Below are positions 1-7,053 of a stretch of DNA of 48,188 nucleotides, in pieces (positions within the stretch are counted from its first letter, which is position 1; every line of letters starts with the position of its first letter). The notes beneath the pieces are model-generated. The model was given only the letters and a program-made list of their open reading frames with translations. It was not told the origin of the DNA and did not search any database. This DNA comes from Alphaproteobacteria bacterium. Its GTDB lineage: Bacteria > Pseudomonadota > Alphaproteobacteria > Micropepsales > Micropepsaceae. The stretch spans positions 1 to 48,188 of the forward strand of contig JANYAR010000032.1 in assembly GCA_025361185.1 (NCBI GenBank). The letters are read 5' to 3'. A program made the translations under genes and the position numbers.

Positions 1-86
1 GCGGTGCGGCGTTCGCGGACGCGGTCTCCCACGGATTTGGCGCCGGCGGGTTTGATGTTGCTCATTTTTGACGGGACGGTCTTCAT
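1..86 (-). CDS. XRE-family HTH transcriptional regulator, N-terminal part only
   Basis: Only the first 28 or so codons lie in the window and the gene continues past the left edge. The visible protein starts MKTVPSKMSNIKPAGAKSVG and runs into GDRVRERRTA. This is the usual opening of an XRE/Cro-CI helix-turn-helix domain, just before the recognition helices. A second in-frame ATG at 65 is possible; neither has a clear ribosome binding site. A -10-like TATACA (93-98, read leftward) sits only about 6 nt before the upstream ATG, so the message may be leaderless. A probable DNA-binding repressor that controls its own promoter through the CAAG-N4-CTTG sites at 119-181. The sensor or C-terminal domain is unseen, so phage repressor, toxin-antitoxin and metabolic regulators all remain open. 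Confidence 0.6.
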   Translation of the reverse strand, partial: MKTVPSKMSNIKPAGAKSVGDRVRERRT

Positions 87-118
87 AAGGGCTGTATACA
101 AGAAAACTGGCGGTTGCA

Positions 119-181
119 CAAGACATCTTGTTATTTGCGCGTCTTGCAAGATAGCTTGTTGACACCCTGCAAGGGTACTTG
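119..181. promoter_or_regulatory. Three-copy CAAG-N4-CTTG operator cluster between divergent ORFs
   Basis: Three 12-bp inverted-repeat sites lie at 119-130, 147-158 and 170-181, all CAAG-N4-CTTG. Their start-to-start spacing is 28 and 23 bp. The second overlaps a 10-bp palindrome at 142-151. Leftward, a -35-like TTGTGC (116-121) and -10-like TATACA (93-98) with a 17-bp spacer put site 1 on the -35 of the XRE gene. Rightward, TTGACA (159-164) and TCTATT (182-187) with a 17-bp spacer put sites 2 and 3 on a promoter for the ORF at 195. The layout resembles a phage-type divergent switch. Binding by the XRE protein is inferred. Confidence 0.5.
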
Positions 182-194
182 TCTATTGGCGGCC

Positions 195-275
195 ATGGGC
201 ATCGCTGCTTTACGAAAAATCATCCGGGAACATCTGAAAAGTCAGGTCGCCGTGGCCCATGCGGTGGGGATATAG
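195..275 (+). pseudogene. Truncated Cro/YdaS-like HTH reading frame (26 codons)
   Basis: The frame encodes MGIAALRKIIREHLKSQVAV followed by AHAVGI and a stop. It matches in style the first helices of small Cro/YdaS DNA-binding proteins, where QxxxAxAxGI precedes the recognition helix, but it stops exactly where that helix should begin. It faces the XRE gene across the operator cluster, in the position of a cro gene. The sequence just after it changes character, which suggests the rest was lost by an insertion or deletion. Only the N-terminal resemblance is visible and the peptide is very short, so a chance ORF cannot be excluded. Confidence 0.3.
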
Positions 276-551
276 TAATGGCCGGAAAAGTGGACACTTT
301 CTGCCACCATTCCCAATCTAAGGGATCTCTATACGGTAAAGGGAAGCCGACGTTTAGCTGGGTGTATGGACCAGCCGGGCACACATTCCCATTTGTGTTA
401 GGAACCGCCGGCAATTTCGCTCTTCTGGGTGACGAGCAGCATCCTGTCGGGACTCATCTTGTAAAGGCCGTAGCGCCCGGCCTGCAAAAGCGGGTTTGTG
501 GCCTAGGGAATATTGCTCCTGTCACCAGATTTTCGGAAATTCTTGAATTCC
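276..551. other. Probable gene debris, no intact gene
   Basis: No convincing complete gene is present. On the minus strand, 398-502 is open between two stops and reads like a natural protein C-terminus, ending AGRYGLYKMSPDRMLLVTQK then SEIAGGS and TAA, but it has no start and is blocked upstream by TAG. The segment near 280-300 resembles sequence often seen at insertion-sequence ends, but no terminal inverted repeat or transposase could be found. I read this as remnants of disrupted genes. Confidence 0.3.
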
Positions 552-788
552 TTAAAAGAGCAGTACTAAGAAAAGTAATCCCACTATCACCATACATATC
601 CCGCCCCCTCGCATTGAAAGCACAAAGAGCTTTGAATACATGAAGTGCTGAAATGGCGGGGTAAATCCTATTTTTTCATTTTGCTTCACCGAATAATCCC
701 GCAAAGCTTCGAAGAAAAAAAAGCATGCTCCGCCGGTGATTATGAATAGAAGACTGATAAAGATTATTCTCATCGTGTTCATGCTCAT
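552..788 (-). CDS. Small two-helix membrane protein
   Basis: 78 residues with two strong hydrophobic stretches, about residues 6-26 and 60-78, separated by a charged, aromatic loop (ALRDYSVKQNEKIGF). It is likely an inner-membrane hairpin. Its ATG overlaps the stop of the glycine-rich ORF upstream (ATGA at 785-788), so the two are probably translated together. There is no obvious Shine-Dalgarno sequence, which fits coupling. The region is richer in A+T than the rest of the window, a sign of transfer. The family is not recognised. By position it could be the cognate partner, such as an immunity protein, of the upstream product, but that is inference. Confidence 0.5.
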   Translation of the reverse strand: MSMNTMRIIFISLLFIITGGACFFFFEALRDYSVKQNEKIGFTPPFQHFMYSKLFVLSMRGGGICMVIVGLLFLVLLF

Positions 789-1033
789 TGGGCAGAACAG
801 TTAGAAATTTGCATGGAAAAGCTCGCTGCCATTGACGCTCCAAGCGTCGTGAATCCCATTTCGATCCCCCAGCCTGCCCCGGGGGTATGAACCAATCCGC
901 CACCCAAACCCGCTCCACCTCCATACGTGTTGCTTACCTGTGTCAAGAAGTTACTTAACTCAGATGGCGTCGGATTTTGCAGGCTGAACAAATATCCTGC
1001 CGTTAGACTCGCATTAGCATTGGGGAACCCCAA
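785..1033 (-). pseudogene. Glycine-rich C-terminal tail, possibly of an RHS-like secreted protein
   Basis: The open frame ends GGGAGLGGGLVHTPGAGWG, then a G/A-rich stretch and NCSAQ. The composition and the AGPSLGFPNA segment before it resemble the C-terminal tails of RHS/polymorphic proteins. The frame is open upstream to about 1078, where a TAG interrupts it beside a run of C and G residues (1095-1107), a likely frameshift site. The only starts are internal alternative codons such as TTG at 1033, without a ribosome binding site, so this is probably the remnant of a longer gene. It is stop/start coupled to the small membrane protein downstream. The RHS assignment is tentative. Confidence 0.3.
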
Positions 1034-1238
1034 AGAGGGGCCCGCGTACGCGCTCCGATTGGACTGGTCCGCGCGCCTTGACTACTTCCATTGTCACCCC
1101 CTGGGGGGAATAAGTGCATGATGTTGCGTCGCTACGCGGACCAAGTTAGTTGATGCCGACTAGGGTACATTGCGACCTTGGCTCTGCGCGCCCCCCCGCC
1201 ACACCCACTCCCGTGAGGATGGCGGCCCAGGCGAGCCA

Positions 1239-1586
1239 CTATTTCTTCGGCAAAAACTCAATCAAATGAATGGTGGTGGTGCCGACATTCTTCACCGCGT
1301 AGGGGCGCGTTTCCTTGACGATCGCCGCTTCACCGGCCTTGCGGGGCGTCACTTGCTTGGTGCCGTCGGCAAAGGTGCGTTCGAAGGTGCCGCCGGTGAT
1401 CATGTAAATGGCATTGCCCAGCCGCAAGGCCATCGCCCCGGTATCGCCCGGCTTTTCCACGACATCGATGATCTGCATCTTGTCGTTTTCGGCAAGAACC
1501 TTGGTCGTGGCTTCCGCGGCGAGGAGCGGGGTGGAACCGGCGGCAACAAGTGCGGCGGCGCAAAACAGTAACGAGCGTGCTGTCAT
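1239..1586 (-). CDS. Exported small cupin-domain protein
   Basis: 115 residues. A Sec signal peptide covers roughly residues 1-23 (LLFCAAALVAAGSTPLLAAE). The rest is a single cupin-like barrel, with the conserved glycines in PGDTGAM and ITGGTFERTFADGTK and the C-terminal HLIEFLPKK strand. Few of the canonical cupin metal histidines are visible, so a non-metal or binding role is possible. The start at 1586 gives the complete signal peptide. It diverges from the methyltransferase-like gene at 1856, with nested inverted repeats between them at 1678-1708. It probably acts in the periplasm; ligand unknown. Confidence 0.7.
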   Translation of the reverse strand: MTARSLLFCAAALVAAGSTPLLAAEATTKVLAENDKMQIIDVVEKPGDTGAMALRLGNAIYMITGGTFERTFADGTKQVTPRKAGEAAIVKETRPYAVKNVGTTTIHLIEFLPKK

Positions 1587-1677
1587 GGGCGTTCTCCTTT
1601 GGCTGCACGCGGTTAGCGGCAGCGTGATTGCAGGTTGGACAGGATGTGACAGGTGAAGCCGGGCCGTTTTTGATATG

Positions 1678-1708
1678 TTACCCCGGCGGGTAAACCCTAT
1701 CAGTTTAC
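1678..1708. promoter_or_regulatory. Nested inverted repeats in a divergent intergenic region
   Basis: TTACCC-N4-GGGTAA occupies 1678-1693 and GTAAAC-N7-GTTTAC occupies 1690-1708, sharing the GTAA segment. They lie midway between the leftward cupin gene and the rightward methyltransferase-like gene. A paired operator for a TetR- or MarR-type dimer is a reasonable reading, but no such regulator gene is adjacent. Confidence 0.3.
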
Positions 1709-1855
1709 GGGCCCACGGTCAGTAGCCGTTTGGGGGCCGCCACCGGGGCAAGCCCGCCCCGCCCCGGACTGGGTCTAGGGAGAAGCCAAGCCCCTTCTGC
1801 CCGCCCGCGGAAATGGGATAGGCTGGCGCCCATAACAATAACAGGGAGTGGGACG

Positions 1856-2614
1856 ATGAAGCGAAGCGCTGTGTTTGTGGCGGTCCTGATGGGTTCTTGC
1901 GCGACCGCGCTGGCGGCCGCGCCGACGGCGGGCATGAAGGCCGCGGTGGCGGACACGGGTCGTCCCGCCGCCGATACGGCGCGCGACGAGAACCGCAAGC
2001 CGGCTGAAATGCTGGCCTTTGGCGGGATCACGCCGGGCAAGGTGGTGGTGGATCTGCTGCCGGGCGGCGGCTATTTTACCCGCATCTTCGCCAAGGCGGT
2101 GGAGCCGGGCGGCCGGGTCTATGCCTATATCAGCAACGCCGCCGATGCGCGCATCAAGTCCCAGGGCAAGGACCCCGACAACCAGTTCGCCGACCTGAAG
2201 CATACTTACAAGACCCTGGGCGTGATCCATGGCGACTTGAACGAGTTCGTCACGCCCGAGCCGGTGGACGTGGTGTGGACCTCGGACAATTATCACGACC
2301 TGCACAATGCGGGGCTGAAGACCGATATTGCCAAGCTGAACCAGCAGATCTTCAAGTCACTGAAGCCGGGCGGCACTTATGTGATCATCGACCACAAGGC
2401 GCCCGATAGCGCCGCCGACGATGTCACCGACAAGCTGCACCGTGTCCAGGAAGGGCGCACCAAGAAAGAAGTGGAGGCGGCGGGTTTCAAGCTGGTGGCG
2501 GAAGGCCATGACCTGGATAACCGCAGCGACGACGGCAGCAAGCGCGTGCAGGACAGCGACATTCGGGGCAGAACCAATCAGTTCATGCTGAAATTCCAGA
2601 AGCCGCGTCATTGA
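1856..2614 (+). CDS. Exported class I SAM-methyltransferase-like protein
   Basis: 252 residues from ATG 1856, which follows a good ribosome binding site (CAGGGAGTGG) and begins a clear signal peptide (about residues 1-20). The frame is open further upstream, but that part is low-complexity and unlikely to be translated. A Rossmann-type methyltransferase fold follows: motif I VVDLLPGGGYFTRIF near residue 60, an acidic strand and a VDVVWTSDNYHDL segment near 140, then LKPGGTYVIIDH. It resembles the predicted methyltransferase group COG4798. A periplasmic location is odd for a SAM-dependent enzyme, since SAM is cytoplasmic, so the catalytic role is uncertain. It converges on the acyl carrier protein gene, with a shared hairpin between them. 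Confidence 0.75.
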   Translation: MKRSAVFVAVLMGSCATALAAAPTAGMKAAVADTGRPAADTARDENRKPAEMLAFGGITPGKVVVDLLPGGGYFTRIFAKAVEPGGRVYAYISNAADARIKSQGKDPDNQFADLKHTYKTLGVIHGDLNEFVTPEPVDVVWTSDNYHDLHNAGLKTDIAKLNQQIFKSLKPGGTYVIIDHKAPDSAADDVTDKLHRVQEGRTKKEVEAAGFKLVAEGHDLDNRSDDGSKRVQDSDIRGRTNQFMLKFQKPRH

Positions 2615-2639
2615 TACGGGCGTGAGCCTTGCCGGGGTG

Positions 2640-2660
2640 AGGGGTTTTTCAAGAACCCCT
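2640..2660. terminator. Hairpin between convergent genes
   Basis: AGGGGTT and AACCCCT form a perfect 7-bp stem around a 7-nt loop in the 60-bp gap between two convergent genes. No long T-run follows on either strand, so it may be a weak bidirectional terminator. Confidence 0.45.
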
Positions 2661-2674
2661 GCCGCGGCGTGCGC

Positions 2675-2932
2675 CTAGACCGTTAGGGGAGTCACGGGGC
2701 CCTTGATCTGGGCATCGATGCAGCGGATGACGTCGCCAACCGTTTTTGCGCCGACCAGATCCTCTTCCCGGATCTCAAGGCTGAACTCTTCTTCCAGGTC
2801 CATGATGAGTTCGAAGCGATCCAGGCTGCTGACGCCGAGGTCATCGACAAGCTGCGCCTCGTCCCGGACCATCGCAGGATCGAGTACGAGGGCTTTCGCC
2901 AAGGTTTTTCTAACTCTGCTGCCGGTGTCCAC
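2675..2932 (-). CDS. Acyl carrier protein
   Basis: 85 residues with the four-helix acyl carrier fold. The motif DLGVSSLDRFELIMDLEEEF contains the serine of the DSL-like motif (here SSL) that takes the 4'-phosphopantetheine arm. A REEDLVGAKTVGDVIRCI helix follows. It differs from a typical housekeeping AcpP and stands apart from fab genes, so it is probably a specialised carrier. It is transcribed away from the fatty-acid-hydroxylase-family gene at 3133, which suggests a joint role in modifying or making an unusual acyl lipid. That link is inference. Confidence 0.85.
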   Translation of the reverse strand: MDTGSRVRKTLAKALVLDPAMVRDEAQLVDDLGVSSLDRFELIMDLEEEFSLEIREEDLVGAKTVGDVIRCIDAQIKGPVTPLTV

Positions 2933-3132
2933 GTACCCTCGAGTCTGCGCTTATACTAGATCAGCGCAAGGGATTCGGCCAGCGTTCGGCCAGCGCCCTC
3001 TGGCTTTGTTCTGGCTTCGACAAGGGTTGGATTTCAAAGGACAAAGCGCCCATCTGCGGATGACGTGCTGCACCGCAGGCCTTGCCGGGGCACCGGATGC
3101 GGCCCTATCGTCGCCGGCGGAAGGGCACGCAG

Positions 3133-3885
3133 ATGACACCCCGTATGCAGGAACGCCAGATGCCAGGACGTCAGGCCGCCTTTCGCGCCGACTACCGGGA
3201 GCGCATCGCGCCAGCCTATGCCGGCTGGGCGCATGTGGCGCTTATCGCCGTGCTGGGCGCCGCCGCGATCTGGGTTTGCGCGCGCCAGATCACGGCACCC
3301 GCCTGGTATGAATGGCTGGTGATCCCGTTCGCTTTTTGCGCATCCAATGTGTTTGAGTGGTGGATCCACAAAACTGTGATGCACCGCCCGGTCAAGGGCT
3401 TGATGGGCATCTACAGGCGTCACACATTGGCGCATCACGAGTTCTTTACCGATGTTGAGCCGACGCTGGATAATAGCCGCGATTTCCGCATCGTGTTCTT
3501 CCCGCCCTATGCGCTGGTGGCGTTCATGACGATGTCGCTGGTTCCGGCCTTTGTCCTGGGGCAGGCGGGGCTGGCCAATGCCGGGTGGCTGCTCTTGATC
3601 ACCAATACCGGGCTGTACCTGAATTACGAGCTGTTCCACTTCTGCTGCCATGTGAAGAATGACAGTGTGGTGCGGCGAATCCCGCTGGTGAATTCCATCC
3701 GCCGCCACCATATCGCGCACCACAATCCCGCGATCATGATGGAGCGCAACTTCAACCTGACTTATCCGGTGGCGGACTGGTTCTTCGGCACCTCCGACCT
3801 CAAATGCGGCCTCGTGAAGCATATCTTCAACGGCTATGACACCGCCGCGGTGCGCCGCGATCTGAAGCGGGCGGGGACGCCATGA
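3133..3885 (+). CDS. Fatty acid hydroxylase / sterol desaturase family membrane enzyme
   Basis: 250 residues from ATG 3133, which has GGAAGGG about 9 nt upstream; starts at 3082 and 3097 are less likely. The protein has several membrane segments and the histidine clusters of the di-iron hydroxylase superfamily: WWIHKTVMHR, HTLAHHEFF and RRHHIAHHN. These bind a di-iron centre at the cytoplasmic face and insert hydroxyl groups or double bonds into lipid chains. A small membrane protein is stop/start coupled downstream (ATGA at 3882-3885), and an acyl carrier protein lies divergently upstream. The substrate cannot be told from the sequence. Confidence 0.8.
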   Translation: MTPRMQERQMPGRQAAFRADYRERIAPAYAGWAHVALIAVLGAAAIWVCARQITAPAWYEWLVIPFAFCASNVFEWWIHKTVMHRPVKGLMGIYRRHTLAHHEFFTDVEPTLDNSRDFRIVFFPPYALVAFMTMSLVPAFVLGQAGLANAGWLLLITNTGLYLNYELFHFCCHVKNDSVVRRIPLVNSIRRHHIAHHNPAIMMERNFNLTYPVADWFFGTSDLKCGLVKHIFNGYDTAAVRRDLKRAGTP

Positions 3886-4073
3886 GTGCGCCGCACGCCA
3901 CGGTCTCGACCGGGAAGGCCAGCCTGATCGGCGGCATCGTGGTGGGGATTGCCAGCATGGTGTTGTGGGTGGCGGTGACGCGCGAGCTTGGTTTTGACGG
4001 CAAGCTTGTATTGGGCGCGGGGCTGGTGGTTGCCGCCGCGCTGGGACTCTGGACCCGGTTGGCCGATCTCTAG
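3882..4073 (+). CDS. Small two-helix membrane protein coupled to the hydroxylase
   Basis: 63 residues with two hydrophobic helices, about residues 14-33 and 41-57. Its start codon overlaps the stop of the lipid hydroxylase gene, so it is almost certainly co-translated and may be an accessory subunit. No family is recognised. It ends 7 bp before the convergent stop at 4081. Confidence 0.65.
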   Translation: MSAPHATVSTGKASLIGGIVVGIASMVLWVAVTRELGFDGKLVLGAGLVVAAALGLWTRLADL

Positions 4074-4080
4074 GACGGCG

Positions 4081-4620
4081 CTATTTCACCGTGCTGCGGG
4101 CTGCCGCGAGCGGTTCGGAATCCTCCAGATACATCTGCATGGTCAGGCTGACCTTGCCATATAGGAGATGCCCGGCATAGACGGTGCCGTTGCGCAGCAG
4201 CCCAACCACAATATGCCCGTGCACCACCGGCTTGCCGTCCTTATCGCGGACGATGTTGCCGGTGAGAGAAGCGACTTCGACTTCCTCATTGAGCTTTACC
4301 ACCTTGAAGGCCTTTTTCGGGCGGTCGGACCAGCCGATCACCGCCGAATCCAGGGCGCCGATGGCGGTGAAATGGGCGTTGGTCAGATGGTTTTTGGTGG
4401 CGAATTCGGCAAGCCCGGCCCTGACATCGTCGCCTTTGGTGAACACGATGTGGAAGGTGCGGGTCTTGGGGCTGAGCTCGGTGGCTTTCAGCCCCGGCGC
4501 GGTGCCCGTCGGCACCTCGGACCCCGTGGCGTATGACAGCGGCAGCGTGCGGTCGGCGGCGCGGGCGCCGCCCGCCAGGCCAACGGCAAGGATCGATGCG
4601 AGAATAAGTGAGCGCTTCAT
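4081..4620 (-). CDS. Exported PPC/DUF296-domain protein
   Basis: 179 residues: a Sec signal peptide (about residues 1-21, ending GGARA), then a plant-and-prokaryote-conserved (PPC, DUF296) domain. Its marks are ALDSAVIGWSD, SLTGNIVRDKDGKPVVHGHI and the closing glycine-rich strands. Bacterial PPC domains form trimers and some are fused to regulators, but their function is poorly known, and an exported version is uncommon. It lies last in a leftward run after the sulfite dehydrogenase and cytochrome genes, 35 bp downstream of the cytochrome, so it is probably in the same transcript. Confidence 0.8.
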   Translation of the reverse strand: MKRSLILASILAVGLAGGARAADRTLPLSYATGSEVPTGTAPGLKATELSPKTRTFHIVFTKGDDVRAGLAEFATKNHLTNAHFTAIGALDSAVIGWSDRPKKAFKVVKLNEEVEVASLTGNIVRDKDGKPVVHGHIVVGLLRNGTVYAGHLLYGKVSLTMQMYLEDSEPLAAARSTVK

Positions 4621-4655
4621 GACAGCTCCTTTTGTTATTGTTGTTCCGTCATTTT

Positions 4656-5228
4656 TCAGTGCGGCGTGATTTCGGGAAAGCGTATCAGAAAGCCGTTGCG
4701 ATTGGGCATCATGACTTTGGGCAGGGTTTTGGCGTTGAGGACCAGTTTGGCGTCGATCAGCTTGTTTTCGGCAAGAATATAAGCGGTGAGGGCATAGACC
4801 TCATAGTCGCTGAGCGACCTGGGTTCATTCCACGGCATGGCCGCGCGGATATAGCCGAACAAGGGCGGGGCATAGGGCCAGTAGTTGGGGATGCTCGTGG
4901 TGGAAGCGTCGATGCCCTTGCGTTTGATGTCGCTGACAAGTACCGGGGGCGCCGGCAGACCCTTGTGTGCCTGCTCGGTGCCGCGGCCGCCATCGCCATG
5001 GCAGGCCGAACATTTTGCCACAAAGATGGGCGCGCCCTGGGCGGCGGTGCCTTCGCCCGGCGGCAGCCACTTGCCATCGCGGCCTATATCAATATCCCAA
5101 CGCGCGATGTCGGCGGGGCCGACGGTCTTGCCGAGATTTGGCGTGGGAAGATTTGGCGCGGCGGCAAAGGCCGTCGCAACTGCCGAAATCCACAGCAGAG
5201 ATGCGGCAAGGGTTTTAAGCATAGGCAT
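4656..5228 (-). CDS. Monoheme cytochrome c, electron acceptor of the sulfite dehydrogenase
   Basis: 190 residues. A signal peptide (about residues 1-22) is followed by one class I cytochrome c domain, with the heme site CSACH near residue 75 and a candidate axial methionine in the C-terminal KVMMPN or the AAMPW segment. ATG 5228 overlaps the 3' end of the molybdoenzyme gene by 14 bp, and a second ATG lies at 5222. The pairing matches SoxC-SoxD or SorA-SorB, where the cytochrome takes electrons from sulfite oxidation in the periplasm. It is shorter than diheme SoxD, so SorB-like is the closer description. Confidence 0.85.
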   Translation of the reverse strand: MPMLKTLAASLLWISAVATAFAAAPNLPTPNLGKTVGPADIARWDIDIGRDGKWLPPGEGTAAQGAPIFVAKCSACHGDGGRGTEQAHKGLPAPPVLVSDIKRKGIDASTTSIPNYWPYAPPLFGYIRAAMPWNEPRSLSDYEVYALTAYILAENKLIDAKLVLNAKTLPKVMMPNRNGFLIRFPEITPH

Positions 5229-6546
5229 GTTTCACCATGCCATGCTGATCCACCGCCCAGCTTGTGACCGCGTTGATGTGATGATTTTTGAATGCCATGA
5301 CGGATGGCACCGCATCCAGCTCGCCGCGCGCGGCAATGAACTCGGCCCGTGTCGGCTGGTAGTAGCCCTGGTCGTCCCAGGCGCGGCTTTGCAAGATGAC
5401 GGGACCGCCGCTCCAGCGCCAAGGCAGGCGAAAACGGGTGAAGGCCTTGCTCATGACCGGGGCCTGAAGGGCGGCATCCGCCCAACTGCGGCCGCCATCG
5501 GCGCTGATCATCACCTTGGCGATTTTTCCCCGCCCCGAATAGGCGATGCCGGAAATCTCATAGATGCCGGGCTGTTTCAAATCCAGGCCGGGTGAGGGAC
5601 GGGTGATGAAGGACTTGACCTCGTTGATGAAGGTGAACTGGTAGGCTTTGCCTCCGGTTTTACCTTCCGGCATCGGCTCGGTGTAGACCTGCGATTCCCA
5701 GAAGCTCATGGCCGGCTCGGTGACCAGCTTGATGCGGCGCAGGAACTTGATGTTCAGGTTGCCCTCCCAGCCGGGCAGCAGCAATCGCATGGGAAAGCCA
5801 TTTCCGGGCATCAATGGTTCGCCGTTCTGGTAGAGCGCGATCATCGCATCGTCCAGTCCCTTGGAGAGCGGAACGCTGCGCATCAGATGCGGCGCATCGG
5901 CGCCTTCGGCGATGAACCACTTCGCGCTGGGATCGATGCCGCACTCCTCCAGCAGGTGCGACAGCTTCACGCCGGTCCATTCGGCGCAGGAGGCCAGTCC
6001 GTGCAAGGCCTGGAGGTCGGCCTGTATCGGTTTGGGCGAGAACAAAGGCGCGCTGTTGCCGCCGCATTCCACAAAGGCGGGGCGGGAGGTCAGGGGATAG
6101 CGCAACAGCGAGTCGAGGGTGAAGACCAGGGGCCGCTTGACCAGGCCGTGGATCAGAAACCGGTGCGCCGCGGGATCGATGTCGGGAATGCCGGTGTGAT
6201 TGATGGTGAAATGCAGGCCGTTGGGCGTGGTGGCGCCTTCCAGAAGATGATGCGGCGTGCGGGAGAGGGAGGAGCGTGGCTCGAACTTGGGATTGGACAG
6301 GCTGCGCACCACATTCTTGGCGAATTTCGACGGTGTTTGATAGGGCGGGGTATCATTGCCTGCCTGAAGGCCCCAGGGCGGCTCGACAAGTTGTTCCGCC
6401 GCCGCGCCTGTTGCATTGGGGCCCAGGCCCGCACCCACCACACCCAGGGCGGCGGTGCCCAGCAATGCGCGTCGATGCAGCAGACCGTTGCCTGCGACCT
6501 GTTCGGCCTGGTTGTGATCATCGGGAGTTCTTGTACGCCGTTTCAT
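5215..6546 (-). CDS. Periplasmic molybdopterin sulfite dehydrogenase, SoxC/SorA-like
   Basis: 443 residues from ATG 6546, chosen because AAGGGGCAG precedes it and a Tat signal follows (HRRALLGTAA, about residues 24-50). The sulfite-oxidase fold includes the FVECGGNSA motif, whose cysteine (about residue 161) binds the molybdenum, WTGVKLSHLLEECG, and GFPMRLLLPGWEG near residue 260. A C-terminal dimerisation domain follows (SGIAYSGRGKIAKVMISADG). It oxidises sulfite, or sulfane sulfur in a Sox complex, and passes electrons to the overlapping downstream cytochrome. No other sox genes (soxXYZAB) are in the window, so stand-alone sulfite detoxification is more likely than thiosulfate oxidation. 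Confidence 0.88.
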   Translation of the reverse strand: MKRRTRTPDDHNQAEQVAGNGLLHRRALLGTAALGVVGAGLGPNATGAAAEQLVEPPWGLQAGNDTPPYQTPSKFAKNVVRSLSNPKFEPRSSLSRTPHHLLEGATTPNGLHFTINHTGIPDIDPAAHRFLIHGLVKRPLVFTLDSLLRYPLTSRPAFVECGGNSAPLFSPKPIQADLQALHGLASCAEWTGVKLSHLLEECGIDPSAKWFIAEGADAPHLMRSVPLSKGLDDAMIALYQNGEPLMPGNGFPMRLLLPGWEGNLNIKFLRRIKLVTEPAMSFWESQVYTEPMPEGKTGGKAYQFTFINEVKSFITRPSPGLDLKQPGIYEISGIAYSGRGKIAKVMISADGGRSWADAALQAPVMSKAFTRFRLPWRWSGGPVILQSRAWDDQGYYQPTRAEFIAARGELDAVPSVMAFKNHHINAVTSWAVDQHGMVKHAYA

Positions 6547-6580
6547 CGCGCTGCCCCTTAATGATGGTTCAATATGATGT

Positions 6581-6991
6581 TCAATAGCCGTTGGCGGGTC
6601 CGGAATTGTAGCCGTGCCAGGGATCAAGGCGATTTCTGTCCTGCAAGCCGATTTCGTTTCCCGGGACGGACGCGGCCGTGGCAGGCGGGGGCTGCATGCG
6701 CGCAGTGACCTGAGGCGGTGGAACGGCGCGGTAATAGTCGCGGAGCCGGCGGTCATAACCGTCGCGCAATGCGCGGTACTGATCGAGCTCAGACTGGTAG
6801 GGTTTGCGCGCCTCGCGCAGGACGGGGCGCGCGGTCGCGGCGGCCAGATATTCGCGGTTCAGGCGTGCGGTCTGTGCGCGCTCATCCTGCGCCCGGTGCA
6901 CATCGCGCGAACAGTGGCAGGCGGGGGCAGCCTGGACCTGCGGCGCAAACACCAGGAAAGTCGCCATCAGAAAAGCCGCGCGCATCGCCAT
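6581..6991 (-). CDS. Exported proline-rich hypothetical protein
   Basis: 136 residues from ATG 6991, which follows GGGAGCAGAC and begins a signal peptide (MAMRAAFLMATFLVFAPQVQ). The mature part begins with a CHC cysteine pair (ACHCSRD), continues as a charged helix rich in R, E, Q and Y, and ends in a proline-rich segment and a polar tail. No family is recognised. It ends 34 bp before the sulfite dehydrogenase start and reads the same way, so it may be in the same operon. The two cysteines could bind metal or form a disulfide. Confidence 0.6.
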   Translation of the reverse strand: MAMRAAFLMATFLVFAPQVQAAPACHCSRDVHRAQDERAQTARLNREYLAAATARPVLREARKPYQSELDQYRALRDGYDRRLRDYYRAVPPPQVTARMQPPPATAASVPGNEIGLQDRNRLDPWHGYNSGPANGY

Positions 6992-7053
6992 GTCTGCTCC
7001 CGCCCGGGACCAAGCCCGTCCTGCCTTATAGCACATCCCCGTGCCGGGCGGCT

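Noticed and set aside
276..310. Possible insertion-sequence end (GGCCGGAAAAGTGGACACTT)
   Set aside because: Resembles sequence often seen at insertion-sequence ends, but no inverted repeat partner, target duplication or transposase was found.
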